From assembly GCA_002914845.1 (NCBI GenBank), contig JXTC01000259.1, forward strand, positions 175,640 through 239,639: 64,000 nt of DNA, read 5' to 3'. The position numbers and the translations under genes were made by a program. Origin of the DNA: Trema orientale (taxonomy: Eukaryota > Streptophyta > Magnoliopsida > Rosales > Cannabaceae). Positions within the stretch are counted from its first letter, which is position 1; each line of letters opens with the position of its first letter. Of this stretch, positions 36,871 through 49,396 are shown piece by piece. The notes beneath the pieces were generated by a model. That model made no database searches. It worked only from the letters and a program-made list of their open reading frames with translations, and was not told the origin of the DNA.

Positions 36871-37888
36871 TGTTCTGAGCGAAGAGGGACAAAAGAGTTG
36901 GTGGGTGTTGATACGATATGGGGTTTTCGGGTTTCGCGATACGGAAGAAGAAAAAAGTAGCAGCAGAAGTAGAAGAAGAAGGAGACGAAGATGGGAGATT
37001 TTCGCTGCCTTCTTTATTTATTTATTTACTTTTTCTTTATTAATTAATATTTATTTTTATGAAAGAGGGAGAGGAGAGGGAGAGGGAGAATGAGGGGTTA
37101 CGGCAATGAAAAGTAGCACACGTTGCCTTGGTGGACGGCCGTCTGTCCCAACTGGGGGTATTTCAGTCTTTTCAACCCATTCTCCTTTTTTAGTGCCCAC
37201 CGGCTACCTCTAATTCTTTCTTGTGTTCTTTATATATTTTAAAAAATAAATAGCATTACTGAAAAGAAAAAATGGTTTAATATAATTAAGATAGCTAATA
37301 TACTACATACATACAATTAAGATGAAACACTTGTAAATGTTTTTCATGTCTGGCATGAGAAATATTGAGCGTTGTTTTATCCTAGGTGAGTCGATATTGT
37401 TGTTGTCTTGGTCATCTTAGGCGTCATGTCAAAGCCATGCAATAGAAGCCTTTGCTTATTTAACTCCTAATCTTCGTTAATTATCATTGGAAACTTATTA
37501 TGACAAATTTCGTTTATGGATCTACTCAACTACACAATTTATTACGTAATTTTCCATATGGTAAAAGATGGTGTCATCATCTAATCACCTGTGGCACTAA
37601 ATGGTAGAGTTGGATTTCAAATATAAGAATGTATGTTGATTAAAATGGAGTACATTTTCTGTTCTAAAGAATACAAAGAAATGTCAATATAAACTTTATG
37701 TTGACCACCATTTTCCTTCATCCTATTCACCATAAGAGATACTACCATGACGACGGATTTTAACCATCAATTGGGGTGAGCCTCATGGTGAGACCGACTC
37801 TTATGGAGGATTCAGATCAGTCTCACCTCAGTACTCCTCATGAAGTTAAACTACAAGGAAAATTGCTTTAATATGATCAAGAAGGTTG
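36871..37888. other. RING1 upstream region
   Basis: Begins with a GA-rich leader for the minus-strand RING1 gene (GAA and GAGGGA runs at about 36950-37090), then AT-rich DNA up to the copia insertion. No other gene seen. Confidence 0.45.
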
Positions 37889-37895
37889 TCTAATT

Positions 37896-40800
37896 TGATA
37901 ACTTTAAGAATTGAATTGGAGATAAATAAACAACTAGGGTTTCTTATTGCAAAGCTCTTAGAAAATACATCAAAAAAAGAGTTTATATAGACTAACAAAC
38001 AGATAATTAAAAGACTAAAATACCCTCATTAAAGATAAATAATAAAAACCATAAAAACCTAAATATAATCCAACATCCCCCCTCAAATGCACGATGCAGC
38101 TGCTAAAAGCATCGAGAGTTTGTTAAACAAGAATCGAAAACGTGAGGTCGTATGTGCCTTTGTAAACAAGTCAGCAATCTGCATAGTAGAAGAGACAAAA
38201 GGCAAAATGAGTATGCCAATCTGATAGTGATGACGAACAATATGACAATCAATCTCGATGTGTTTAGTCTGCTCATGGAAGACTGAATTATGTACAATCT
38301 GAATAGCACTCTTATTGTCACAATATAATGGCGTGGGACGAGACAGAAAAACACCCATATCAGCAAACAACCAACGCAACCAAACTATCTCACAAGTGGT
38401 AGAGGCCATAGCACGATACTCTGCTTCTGTGGAAGATCTAGATACAGTATCTTGTTTCTTGCTCTTCCAAGAAATAAGAGAATCACCCAAAAAGACATAA
38501 GATCTTGTTGTAAACTTACGATCAGTAGGATCACTCGCCCAATCAATATCAGAATACGCACGCAGTTCCAAAGAAGAGGTAGATGGAAGTAAAAGACATT
38601 GAAACTGAGTACCACGAAGATACCTCAAAATGTGAAGAACAGCTGCCCAATGAACCGTAGTAGGAGAAGTAACAAACTGACTAACTATATGAACAGCATA
38701 TGCAATATCTGGATGCGTGATAGTAAGGTAAACCAAGCTGCCAACAATAGTACGATATAAGCTTGGATCTGGTAGAGGAGAACCATCAGAAAGAGAATAC
38801 CGAGCATTTAATTCGAGGGGAGTATCAACAATCTTATTATCAGTAACATGAGCATGCTCAAATATATCAGCTATGTACTTAGACTGAGAAAGAAGATAAC
38901 CTTTCGAAGAAGAAGCAACTTTAATACCCAGAAAGTAACGCAAGGAACCCAAATCCTTCATTACAAAACAACGAGCTAACTCTAACTTCAAGGCTGCAAT
39001 CCCATTGACATCATCACCAGTAATAATCATGTCATCAACATATAAAGAAAGTAAAATACGACCAGCTGAAGTATACTTGACAAATAAAGCTGAATCATGA
39101 TAACTAGGAGAGAAGCCAAGAGAAGTAATCACAGCAGAGGACTTTTCAAACCATACTCGAGGTGCCTGTTTGAGACCATAAAGTGCTATTCTAAGCTTGC
39201 AAACTTCACCAGGATTATGAGAAACACCAGGAGGGGGAACCACATAGACTTCTTCTTGAAGATCACCATTTAAGAAGGCATTTTTCACATCCATTTGAGA
39301 AATATTCCACTGACGAATAGAAGTAACTGTAATAATGGTGCGAACTGTAGTCATTTTTGCAACAGGGGCAAAAGTCTCCTCATAGTCCATACCATATTCC
39401 TGAGAATATCCTTTAGCAACTAAACGGGCTTTGTACTGTTCAATAGATCCATCTGACTTGGTTTTGATCTCATAGACCCAATGAGAACCAATGGCTCGTT
39501 TACCAGGTGGTAAAGGTACCAAGTCCCAAGTATGCGTCTGATGTAATGCTGTAAGTTCCTCAGTCATAGCCTGTTGCCAATTAGGATCACAGACTGCCTC
39601 ACTATAGGACAAAGGCTCAGAGAGACGATGAATAGAGGCTAAAAATGAAATAAATGAACTAGAATAACAAGAGTAAACAAAATCTAGTAGTTGAGTTGAC
39701 TTACGAGGATGCTTAGGATAGCGAGGAGGATCTACAGTCTCAGAAAATAGGTGGGCAACCATAGAGGAAGAGGGAGGAGCAGAGGCATCAGCGACAGGCG
39801 AATCAGTAACATCATGATCTAATAGAGAAGAATGCAAATGTAAAACAACAGGTGGAATATTTGTGTCATCAGTGAATGGATCAATGTGAATAAGATCAGA
39901 CTTGGTCATAGTATGAGGACTAGCAGGAATGGAAAAGAAAGGAATATGTTCAAGAAACACAACATGATAAGAAACATATAATTTTTGTGTGACTGGATCA
40001 AAACAACGATATCCCTTTTGACCTGTACCATAGCCCAAGAAGACACAAATGGCTGACCGAGAAGAGAGCTTAGTACGCTCAACATGAGGTTGAAGGACAA
40101 AACATGTAGAGCCAAAGACACGCAATGAAGAGTAATCAGGAGCATAACCAAACAATTTTTCAAAAGGTGAGACACCTGAATTGAGCGAAGTCGGAATCCT
40201 ATTAATTAAATGAGCAGCAGTAAGGATTGCTTCTCCCCAAAATTCACTAGGAACATAGGCAGACAATAAAAGGGAACGGGCAGTCTCAACTAAGTGTCTA
40301 TGTTTTCTCTCAGCAACACCATTTTGTTCAGGAGTATCTGTACAAGATGTTTGGTGAATAGTNNNNNNNNNNNNNNNNNNNNNNNNNNNNNNNNNNNNNN
40401 NNNNNNNNNNNNNNNNNNNNNNNNNNNNNNNNNNNNNNNNNNNNNNNNNNNNNNNNNNNNNNNNNNNNNNNNNNNNNNNNNNNNNNNNNNNNNNNNNNNN
40501 NNNNNNNNNNNNNNNNNNNNNNNNNNNNNNNNNNNNNNNNNNNNNNNNNNNNNNNNNNNNNNNNNNNNNNNNNNNNNNNNNNNNNNNNNNNNNNNNNNNN
40601 NNNNNNNNNNNNNNNNNNNNNNNNNNNNNNNNNNNNNNNNNNNNNNNNNNNNNNNNNNNNNNNNNNNNNNNNNNNNNNNNNNNNNNNNNNNNNNNNNNNN
40701 NNNNNNNNNNNNNNNNNNNNNNNNNNNNNNNNNNNNNNNNNNNNNNNNNNNNNNNNNNNNNNNNNNNNNNNNNNNNNNNNNNNNNNNNNNNNNNNNNNNN

Positions 40801-42599
40801 NNNNNNNNNNNNNNNNNNNNNNNNNNNNNNNNNNNNNNNNNNNNNNNNNNNNNNNNNNNNNNNNNNNNNNNNNNNNNNNNNNNNNNNNNNNNNNNNNNNN
40901 NNNNNNNNNNNNNNNNNNNNNNNNNNNNNNNNNNNNNNNNNNNNNNNNNNNNNNNNNNNNNNNNNNNNNNNNNNNNNNNNNNNNNNNNNNNNNNNNNNNN
41001 NNNNNNNNNNNNNNNNNNNNNNNNNNNNNNNNNNNNNNNNNNNNNNNNNNNNNNNNNNNNNNNNNNNNNNNNNNNNNNNNNNNNNNNNNNNNNNNNNNNN
41101 NNNNNNNNNNNNNNNNNNNNNNNNNNNNNNNNNAACAAATGACGACAAATTAGGTGACATATGATGAGAAGCACCAGAATCTAAGACCCATATTGAGGCA
41201 GTCATACCTGCAGAACTAGATGACGACAAACCTATATGAGAAGAGGCAGACATAGCATGTGGGTGAGTTGCAAGAAATTTCTGAAATTGCTCTAACATCA
41301 TTGGATCTAGTGATTGAGCAGTTGCAACAGTATTAGGCAGAGGTGGTCGATAGGTCCATTGCGGCGTAGTATTAGGTGGAGATGGTCGGTAGGTCCATTG
41401 CGGCGATTGTCCTCCAGGCGTCCATCATGGAGAAGGAGGCTGTGGTAACAAAGGTAGTTGTTGCTGCTGCTGAGACTATTGTTTGGCTTTATTTAATAAC
41501 TTAGGACACTGCACCTTCCAATGACCCTTTTGTTTACAGAAACTACATTCATCAGGAGCAGCCCTTGCGTACATTTTATTCTGATTAGAGACAGGTGGTC
41601 GTTGAGGTGTTGCAAAAATAGAAGGATTGGGTATTTGAAGAACCCCTTTTTCTGCGTTAGACTTTAGGCGTATCTCCTCAGCCAATAACTCACTAACTAC
41701 TGAATCAACAGAAGGAAGCAGACTACGATGTAAAATTGTACCACGAAGCCCCTCAAAATCATCATGAAGTGCCATCAGAAACTGAACCAATCGTTGTTCT
41801 TCTCTTCGGGCAATATATGGAGCAAATGACCGTAATTCAAGTGATTCTGTGAGAGCTAGTTGGTCCCATAGATCTGTCATAGCAGAATAAAACTCCTAAA
41901 TACTCGTATTTTTTTGTTCAAAAGATCGAATATCATACTCCAGTTGATATTGTTTGGCAAAGTTAGACTGTGTATACAGTCTTGCGAGATGGTCCCAAAC
42001 CTCTTTGGCATTATCATATTTCGCTAACTGAGTGCCTATAGAGTGTACGACAGAATTATTGATCCATGTAATAATCCTCGAATTGTCTACATCCCAAATA
42101 TCCAACAATTCTGCAAATTTCGGATTCAACCTTCTGTAGGCTTAACCAAGGTACCAGCAATATAACCCCATTTCTTTTTGCCTTTTAAAAAAATTTTCAT
42201 CATATAACTCCAATACGAATAATTCTTTCCATCTAATTGCACACTAATAGACTGAAGCGAATCATCTTTAATACCAGCCATTGTGAAAATACAGCAAAAG
42301 AATTCCAAGCAGAAAACGAAGATGAAAAATAAGTAGAATATAGAGAAGAAACAAACTCAAAGGACGAATTCAAAGGAAGCCAAAAAAGAAAAGACGATGC
42401 GAAAGCGATTGTACGAACACCATAAAATAATTTTCGCTCCGAACCCCGAGCAGGGGCAAGCGGTTTCTTATTGCAAAGTTCTTAGAAAATACATCAGAAA
42501 AAGAGTTTATATAGATTAATAAACAGATAATAAAAAGACTAAAATACCCTCACTAAAGATAAATAATAAAAACCATAAAAACTTAAATATAATCTAACA
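37896..42599 (-). mobile_element. Ty1/copia LTR retrotransposon, broken
   Basis: About 4.7 kb with TG..CA outer borders, flanked by the direct repeat TCTAATT at 37889-37895 and 42600-42606. The two ends share a 138-bp segment (37938-38075 and 42462-42599) with about eight differences, suggesting an age of a few million years. Reading on the minus strand: a gag region with a CCHC zinc knuckle (CSFCKQKGHWKVQC) at about 42300-41480, the start of the protease region near 41200, an assembly gap, then integrase C-terminus, reverse transcriptase (YVDD box) and RNase H down to about 38083, and a purine tract next to the 3' LTR. This order (INT before RT) defines copia. The element is broken, with a few interruptions visible outside the gap. 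Confidence 0.93.
40363..41133. other. Assembly gap (unknown bases)
   Basis: 771 consecutive N inside the copia element. The true length may differ. Open frames drawn across it are not evidence of coding. Confidence 1.
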
Positions 42600-42606
42600 T
42601 CTAATT

Positions 42607-43110
42607 GACAGCAAGTTCAGCGTTTAGAGACTTGATAAGTAGTTTAGGTAAGGCACCAAAAAATCACTCAGTTGGGAATATATCATATTAATGATTTCAT
42701 AGATTAGCAAAGGTGCCATGATTCAAAAGTTGGAACAACCAAACTACCAAAATGTCACATGACAGCAACTCCAACTCAACCTGATAAACTATTACTAAAA
42801 TAGAAAATAACAACGTATACATTATCACTCGTTTGAATTAAGATTTTCACTTTATTGACTAAGTTATATATATAATCACCTCCATGCTCAAATATCGAGT
42901 TAGAGAACTGAATTGTCAATTCTAACATGTCTCAATTCTAACATAGAAAGGATCAAACTAAGACTGCTGATCTCTTAAAATTACACTTCTAAATCGATAA
43001 ACCACATGATATTCTATAGTACCTATGGCCGATTCCACAATGCCATTGGAACTTGTGGTTCAGCCGAGTTCAAATCTTGAATACGAGTTATTGTCATTAC
43101 ATCCCTAGGA
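42607..43110. other. Distal 3' flank of the SPL gene
   Basis: AT-rich DNA between the copia insertion and the miR156 site. Part of it is probably SPL 3' UTR. No gene seen. Confidence 0.45.
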
Positions 43111-43130
43111 TGACAGAAGAGAGAGAGCAT
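43111..43130 (-). promoter_or_regulatory. miR156 target site in SPL 3' UTR
   Basis: The minus strand reads ATGCTCTCTCTCTTCTGTCA, complementary to miR156 except at position 14 (a mismatch shared by known SPL targets) and the last base. It lies 28-48 nt after the SPL stop codon, the same place as in Arabidopsis SPL3/4/5. Confidence 0.9.
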
Positions 43131-43158
43131 GTTTTGAGACCAGACAGGGAGATTCTAT

Positions 43159-44591
43159 CTATCTGATCTGGAAATGCTTGTAAGTGGCGTTTTCTTGGAC
43201 AGTTATCTGAATTCTCCCCCTATCATCAACCTGCCCGCAAACCATATCTTTCAGCTGAGTGCGTGCACCTTTGCGGCTCGAACCTTCTGGATGAGACTCG
43301 GTCGAGCTCTTTCTTCGCCGTTCGTTGTGCCCGGCCAAACGCCTGCGACAACTCCGTCTGGTGTCATCAAATTCCGACAGCTCATGAAATCTGCAGGATG
43401 ATAAGAGCTTTCGGCATAACAAATTGAAGGGTTGAAATACTGAAAACAGATCATGTCTCAATACTTTATTATTATGTTTGATGAACTTAGATACTGTGAG
43501 TGGAAACTATGTTTGAGTAACATACAAAAAGTAAAGTAGCAACACAAATAAATTAACTAACTTCTAGCAAAAATATCAAATGGTTGCTTAGACAGTTAGA
43601 AAGGTAGGTAATGATCCTGTTAGACAGGATTATGGTACAAATTAACTTGCCATTTTTTTTCTTGGGAAAAGAAACTAAGTACACACTTGTCATGTTACTG
43701 AATAAATAATATTATCCTAAGGACTAAAACAGCCATCTGTGCATTTTCGAGATTAAAATAACTTAAATAGCAAAAGAACGGGCAGGAAGTTCAGATTTTT
43801 GGAGAATCCAAAGGGCTGTACTATCTATCTTAGCTTACAAAGCAGTCAACTTTACTCAACAGAAGACCTTAAAAGCAACTAGGATTCGCTCTTACAATAT
43901 TGATTATCGATCAAATCACACCCATGTTTATTTTTATTGAAGTGAAACAAAAAATACTTCTTCCATTAACAGAGTCCTTTCAGGGCCACTTCACAGTTCA
44001 ACTGTCCCACAAGAAGCAAGAATTCAAAACTATGCAATTCGTGACAAGAAGCCATAGCAAACGAAAGACAGAGAAAGAACAATAGTCAAGTACATCAAAA
44101 ACCCAAGTCCCAAAAATCTGCATACCAAACAAAACACCCAATTGAGACACAATTTTCCTAACAAACAAACACAATCACAAATAACGCAGAAAGAAGTGCG
44201 TATAAAACAAGAGAACAAAAAAAAAAAAAAAAAAAAGANAAAAAAGAGTTAAATGTGGAGTTTCCAACCTGCTGCATTGCTGGCAAAACCTTTGCCTAAT
44301 ACCACTGACAAGCACAACTTGAGCCTTGGCGTGAAGCTCACAAACCTTATGCCTCCGATGGTACTGTTTAGCATCACTCAGATCGACCGTACACTTCTCA
44401 GCCTGACAACACCTCATTCCACCACTAAGTCCACCACCACCACTACCTGAGCCTTTCTTCCCAGACCCCAAAGCCCCTTTCTTCCTCTTGTCCTCCTGCT
44501 CAGAACCCTCATCTTCTTCTTCCTCCTTTAACACCATCTTCTCCTTCCCACTCACCATCCTCTTGTTCCTCTCAGTTTTACCCAAATCCAT
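43159..44591 (-). CDS. Small SPL (SBP-box) transcription factor, SPL3/4/5 class
   Basis: Nuclear DNA-binding protein (GTAC core) that promotes phase change and flowering and is repressed by miR156. Two exons, 44591-44269 and 43390-43159, give 184 aa, close to SPL4/SPL5. The ATG at 44591 is the first Met after an in-frame stop. The N-terminus is acidic, Lys- and Gly-rich. The SBP domain spans about 61-137: the first zinc site includes C62, C67, C84, H87; the second C103, C106, H110, C122. The bipartite [16 protein letters not shown] closes it. The single intron splits the SBP domain after QQCS, as is usual in the family. The miR156 site follows the stop. One unknown base (44239) falls in the intron near the donor. 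Confidence 0.95.
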
Positions 44592-45130
44592 TAAAGACCC
44601 AACAAAAGTCAAGGCTCAATAAGTGAGAAACGAATTGGTTCTCTTCTAAAAGAACAGGGAGATATTAATGAGCTGGGATGTGGTGGAACCATAGAAGAAG
44701 AGGAATAAAAAGTGAGAGATAAAAAAAAGAGGGTCAAATAAAAAGAAAGAGAGAGAAAGAGTGTGAGTGAGGACCACAACCATCTGCTCCATAAATTTTT
44801 TTCCCCTTCCTTTTTTTTTCGGTTAATTTGGTCTGGTCCCTGCTTTTTAGTTTGCTGTACAAATAAAAACTCCATGAAGATGGTGATGAAGACTCATTAA
44901 AAAATACATTTTTTTCAGAAAAAATTTTTTTTATTTTTATATTGTTCGTTAATTATGTAAAATGTCTCCATACAACTTCCTTAACTATTAAAAGTTTCAG
45001 TTTGTCCCAAAGTAAATTTTCGTTTCTGTCAAGTAAACAGACGGAAAATGAAAATGACGAGTTTCATAATTATTTTTTAAAAACTCATATATAAGTATTT
45101 GGGACTCAAATCGTTAAAATGGCGAATACT
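44592..45130. other. SPL promoter-side DNA
   Basis: CT/GA-rich leader next to the SPL start (about 44690-44800), then AT-rich. No clear TATA box was found. Confidence 0.4.
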
Positions 45131-45139
45131 ATTTTTCAT

Positions 45140-46735
45140 CCGAACAAAATGACGTATTAGTGATTCGGCGCAAGGGTCGAACTTCTAATAATTCGTAAAG
45201 CATATTGAAAAACTATAAAAAAGTAAAAATAAAAAATAAAAACCATTTAAATATATGTAAGGGAAAAATACACAATATAAATTTGTTGATGTAAAACAAA
45301 GAGAAAAAAAACGAAAGACAACCCATTAACACAATGACATGGTACAATAGTTTGGTGCTTTTAAACTTAAAATGACGTAATAGTGATTCGGGGCAAGGGT
45401 CGAATTTCTAATAATTCGTAAAGCATATTGAAAAACTATAAAAAATAAATAAATAAATAAAATCATTTTTTAGTTCACCTATTTGAACGAGTGTATTTAA
45501 AATGAAAATTGTGGATTGAATTATAATTGGAATGATAGACATTTGAAGTGAAAATAAGTTTAATAGGTTATAATTAGGATGTGAGCGTTTGAATAGACCC
45601 ATTCGAAAATAAGAAGGGAGCAACATTCTCATTCAAAGAAGAAAAAACTCATTCCAACTGTTAATAGAATGGAAAAACTGAATTATTGAAACAAACATTC
45701 ATTCTAATGAACCATTTGAACGGAATAATTGAAATTATTGAAACAAACACATATCTTAATGAGTATACTATTTGAATCGCGTGGCATTTGTAAACTGGCT
45801 CATTTTGGTTCACCTATTTTGAATTGGTATATTTAAATAAAAATTATGGAATGAGTTATAATTAGAATGAGAGACATTTGAATTAAAAAAAAAGATTATT
45901 TATAATTAGGATGGGAATATTTGAATGGACCCATTCGAAAACAAAGAGGTAGCACCATTCTCATTCCAAGAAGAAAAAACTTATTATAATGGTTGATATG
46001 AATGATGGACCATTTAAATAGAAAAACTGAATTGTTGATACAAACATTCATTCTAATGGAACATTTGAATGGAAAAATTAGAATTGTTGAAACAAACACT
46101 CATTCCAATGGATATACTATTTGAATGGCGTAGAATTAGTGAACTAAACGAGATAAAAAAAAACCATTTAAATATATGTAAGAAAAAAATACACAATAGA
46201 TTTATTTGGTTCAATTATTCTATTCTATTCTATTCCATTCAAATAGAAAATCCATTGGAGTATGTGTTTATTTCAATAATTCCAGTTTTTTCATTCTATT
46301 CTATTCCATTCAAATAGAAAATTCATTGGAATATGTGTTTATTTCAATAATTCCAGTTTTTCCATTCAAATAGTATTTTGGAATGGATATTTGTTTCAAC
46401 AATTCAGTTTTTCTATGCAAATAGTCCATTGGTCACATCAACCATTAGAATAAGTTTTTTGTGTCTTAGAATAAAAATGAAACATAAAAGATGTTTTTGA
46501 ATGATCTATTCTAATATCTCTTATTTTAATTATAACTAATTTCATTTTATTTTATTTCAAATATCTCTTATTCCAATTATTATACATTTCATAATTTCTA
46601 TTTAAATACACATGTTCGAAGAAACAAACGAGATCATTATATAAATTTGTTGGATGTAGAACAAAGAGCAAAAACGAAAGACAACCCATTAACACAATGA
46701 CATGGTACTCTAGTTTGGTGCTATTAAACCTAGGA
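45140..46735. repeat. Nest of diverged repeats upstream of SPL
   Basis: A block with GATTCGG(C/G)GCAAGGGTCGAA occurs at about 45143-45213 and 45371-45441. A block with GAAAGACAACCCATTAACAC occurs at about 45245-45366 and again split at about 46163-46197 and 46637-46735. The split copy is interrupted by about 440 bp rich in ATTCTATTCCATTCAAATAG. Sequence related to this insert, in the other orientation (AACAAACA(C/T)TCATTC(C/T)AATG), is present in two diverged direct copies of about 330 bp between 45470 and 46140. No coding capacity; likely MITE-like. Confidence 0.6.
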
Positions 46736-47979
46736 AAATGGGTGGGCGACGGCCACGCGGGGTGGATTCTCGTGAGTGGTGGCCCCATTCTTGCGTGTTG
46801 GTTCACACGCCATACACGCCCCCAGGGTATGTCCGTCTGTGGCGACAGAAGAGAGGGTATTTAGGTTCGGTGGGGTGGCGTTGGAGTGAAGGCAGCTGAA
46901 ATGGACGGACGGAATTGGTGGGGTCCACGTGTACGGTCAGATTTTGGTGGGTCACTCAGCTAATGGGAAGTCGAAACGTGTTGTAGGTTCATCGTGGTTG
47001 ATGGTGCTTACAAAAGCCTTACGAAGATTTGTGTCCTTTTCCTGGTTTATGCTTATGGTATGGTATGGTCCTCACGGACCCCCCTTTTTTTCACTATTAA
47101 ACAGTGGTGGGACATAGCACAACCACAGGTTCTTACTATAGTTTTTCTCAGTCACCTTAATGAATAATCTGAAAAGATCCCAACTGGGTTTTTCAGAATT
47201 TTAGAGCCATGAAAATTGTTGTCATTTTGTTTTTTCGGTTACGTCTTGTTGTTGTCGTCATAATAATCATTGCATTTGAGAAAGGAAACAAAATTCAACG
47301 AGAGTGTTAGGCATTTTGTGTTCGGAGCTTTGTATCATTACATTAAAAAATATAGCGTGGCTGAAATTTATGGGGGTTCAATCATTATGTGGACCTATCA
47401 TTATCAAATATATATATATGGACTCAAATATATGAACTTGAATTAAGCTTTAACACTAAACTATACTAATCATATGTCAAAAGCAAAAATAAATAAACAC
47501 TTATTTAATTGGGGTGCTCATATAAGGAATGTGATGCTTAGACTTTATAGTTTAGAGACTAAAAGAGCAAGAAGAATGAGTTTAGTTATAGTATGTTTCA
47601 TTTTATTTTCTTAAGGAAAAAAATCCAAATTATTTTATGGCCTTTTCACGTACATGTTGAACAAATTTCTTGTATAGATTGGTAGTGTTAGAAAAATAAT
47701 TAAAAATAGATAAAAGAAAAAAAAGGCTACTTAAAAAAATATAAGATTAAGGAAAATTTTACAATAAAGACTATTATTTTCTCTCGTGATGAGAGACATA
47801 GATATAATTTTATTAATGAGTAATTTAATTAATAAGTTGACTCACACGTAAGTTATATCTTAAATATAATTTTAATTTACTAGTAATAAACTGGTACATC
47901 ATGTGGTATTGGGCATCATATGATGTCTTTTAGTATTACTCTAAACTATATAGACCTGATTAATTAAAAAAAAAAAAAA
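46736..47979. other. Intergenic, with a GC-rich patch
   Basis: 46740-46960 is clearly GC-richer than the flanks and contains a G-box (CCACGTGT near 46926) but no convincing exon. The rest is AT-rich. Promoter remnant or gene relic are both possible. Confidence 0.35.
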
Positions 47980-48174
47980 CTAAGTATACTGTTCAGCTTC
48001 TTTATCGGTCCTTTTCTGATCTTCTAAGTGGTACCACTTGCCCGGATGCTCAGCCTCGAGCTCTAACTCATCATCCATCACCTTCACCAACCAATCCCCG
48101 AAAACTGCCAACTTTCCGAGCGCTTCCTTGGCCTTGCTCGGAGATATTGTGGAAGGGAATGTACAGCTCGTCAT
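47980..48174 (-). CDS. Unrecognised small ORF, 64 aa
   Basis: ATG-started minus-strand frame with more even base composition than its surroundings. The product is acidic and helical-looking (SKAKEALGKLAVFGDWLVKV followed by MDDELELEAEHPGKWYHL). I do not recognise the family. It has no visible partner exon and no clear promoter, so it may be a transferred or decayed exon of a gene elsewhere. Confidence 0.25.
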   Translation of the reverse strand: MTSCTFPSTISPSKAKEALGKLAVFGDWLVKVMDDELELEAEHPGKWYHLEDQKRTDKEAEQYT

Positions 48175-48540
48175 TAATTATCGTCGATTGAAACATTAAT
48201 GGTGCTGAAACGAGTCCGGTCCTTGTTCAGTAATGGTGCTGAAACGGGTTTTCAGGGCTTTGCAACTGAAACATTACCAAAATGAAATGAATATGAAAAT
48301 GGGTTTTATGCTTTGGGCTTTAAGAAGCCCGACTTGTTTGGTCAAGCTTTAAAGCTCACCTTTCCTTCCCTTCTTCCCACAGTCCCTTACTTTCTCAAAT
48401 CAAAATCACTAATTATATTTGTGTGAAAATAATAAAAAATCCCATAGGATAAGACCAATAGACAGAATTAGTTTTAGCATCACATCTCTTGTTCTCGAAT
48501 CCGCATAAGGGCTTAGATGAGACCTAGCATCTCTCAGCCA

Positions 48541-48662
48541 AGACCGCTAACGCCAAATCCAAGACCCCAAACCTGAGTCACGCTTGAAAGCCAGAAGAAG
48601 AAGACCGCTAACTCCAAATCCAAGACCCCAAACCTGAGTCACGCTTGAAAGCCAGAAGAAGA
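48541..48662 (+). repeat. 61-bp tandem duplication
   Basis: Two copies starting AGACCGCTAAC, ending CCAGAAGAAGAA, with one substitution (CGCC against CTCC). Young duplication; noncoding as far as seen. Confidence 0.9.
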
Positions 48663-48703
48663 AGAAGAGACAAGTGAAGGAGATTTTTTTTTTTTTCGTA
48701 CAG

Positions 48704-49110
48704 CAAAGTTTGAACTTTGCAAAATAATGCTTTGAGATTGAGAATTTCTGAAATTAATATGCTGAGTTAACTTTTTGAATAACTTTAACTAGTAAAAGAT
48801 AATAATATTCTCAAAATTAAAGAGAATAATTACAAAATTTGAACTTTACAAAATAATATTTTGAGATTAGGAATTTCTAAAATTAATATGCTGAGTTGAC
48901 TTTTTGAATAACTTAACTAGTAAAAGACAATAATATTCTAAAATTAAAGAGAATAATAAGGACTAATATATTTTTAATGAAGAATATTATTGTCTTTTCT
49001 TTAATAAAATTAGTTAAAAAGTCAATCTAGAATATTAATTAATTTTCAAAAATTTTTAATTTCGGGGTATTATTTTGTAGAATCTAAACTTTAAGGTTTA
49101 AATTGCAAAA
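48704..49110. repeat. Tandem pair plus inverted copy (potential long hairpin)
   Basis: Copy 1 at 48704-48832 and copy 2 at 48833-48958 are direct repeats of about 127 bp (shared AATATGCTGAGTT and CTTTTTGAATAACTT). From about 48983 to 49105 a third, more diverged copy lies in inverted orientation (GAATATTATTGTCTTTT .. AAAAAGTCAA .. GTATTATTTTGTA). Copies 2 and 3 could pair into a stem of over 100 bp with a loop of only about 25 bases. Confidence 0.75.
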
Positions 49111-49396
49111 TTTTTTTATAGTTCATCATTTAATTTATTTTTAATTAGTCCAAAATAATTAAAAAAAGTTTTTTTACCTAATAATATAATTTTTTTTAAA
49201 AGTAAAAACTGTAAATTCATATGAATTCAGTTTCAATAAAACTTGTGGTTACTTTATTGAAAATTTAACAACCAAAATTAGGCTAATGGCTCACGAAATT
49301 GAGATGTTTAACTGTACGATTTAGATTAGCCTAATTGATTAGCAAAAGTTTGTCTAAAAGGAAAAGAAAACGATTCAATTATTAACAACTCTCATT

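Noticed and set aside
40290-41174. Long open frames on both strands around 40.3-41.2 kb
   Set aside because: They run through the 771-base gap of unknown bases; only the copia frame outside the gap has real similarity.
38083-42308. Host aspartic protease or kinase-like gene
   Set aside because: The RT YVDD box, RNase H, integrase and CCHC motifs with flanking LTRs show a copia element.
43159-43461. Separate 100-codon gene at the SPL 3' end
   Set aside because: It is SPL exon 2 plus upstream intron read as one frame; the acceptor at 43391 joins it to exon 1 within the SBP domain.
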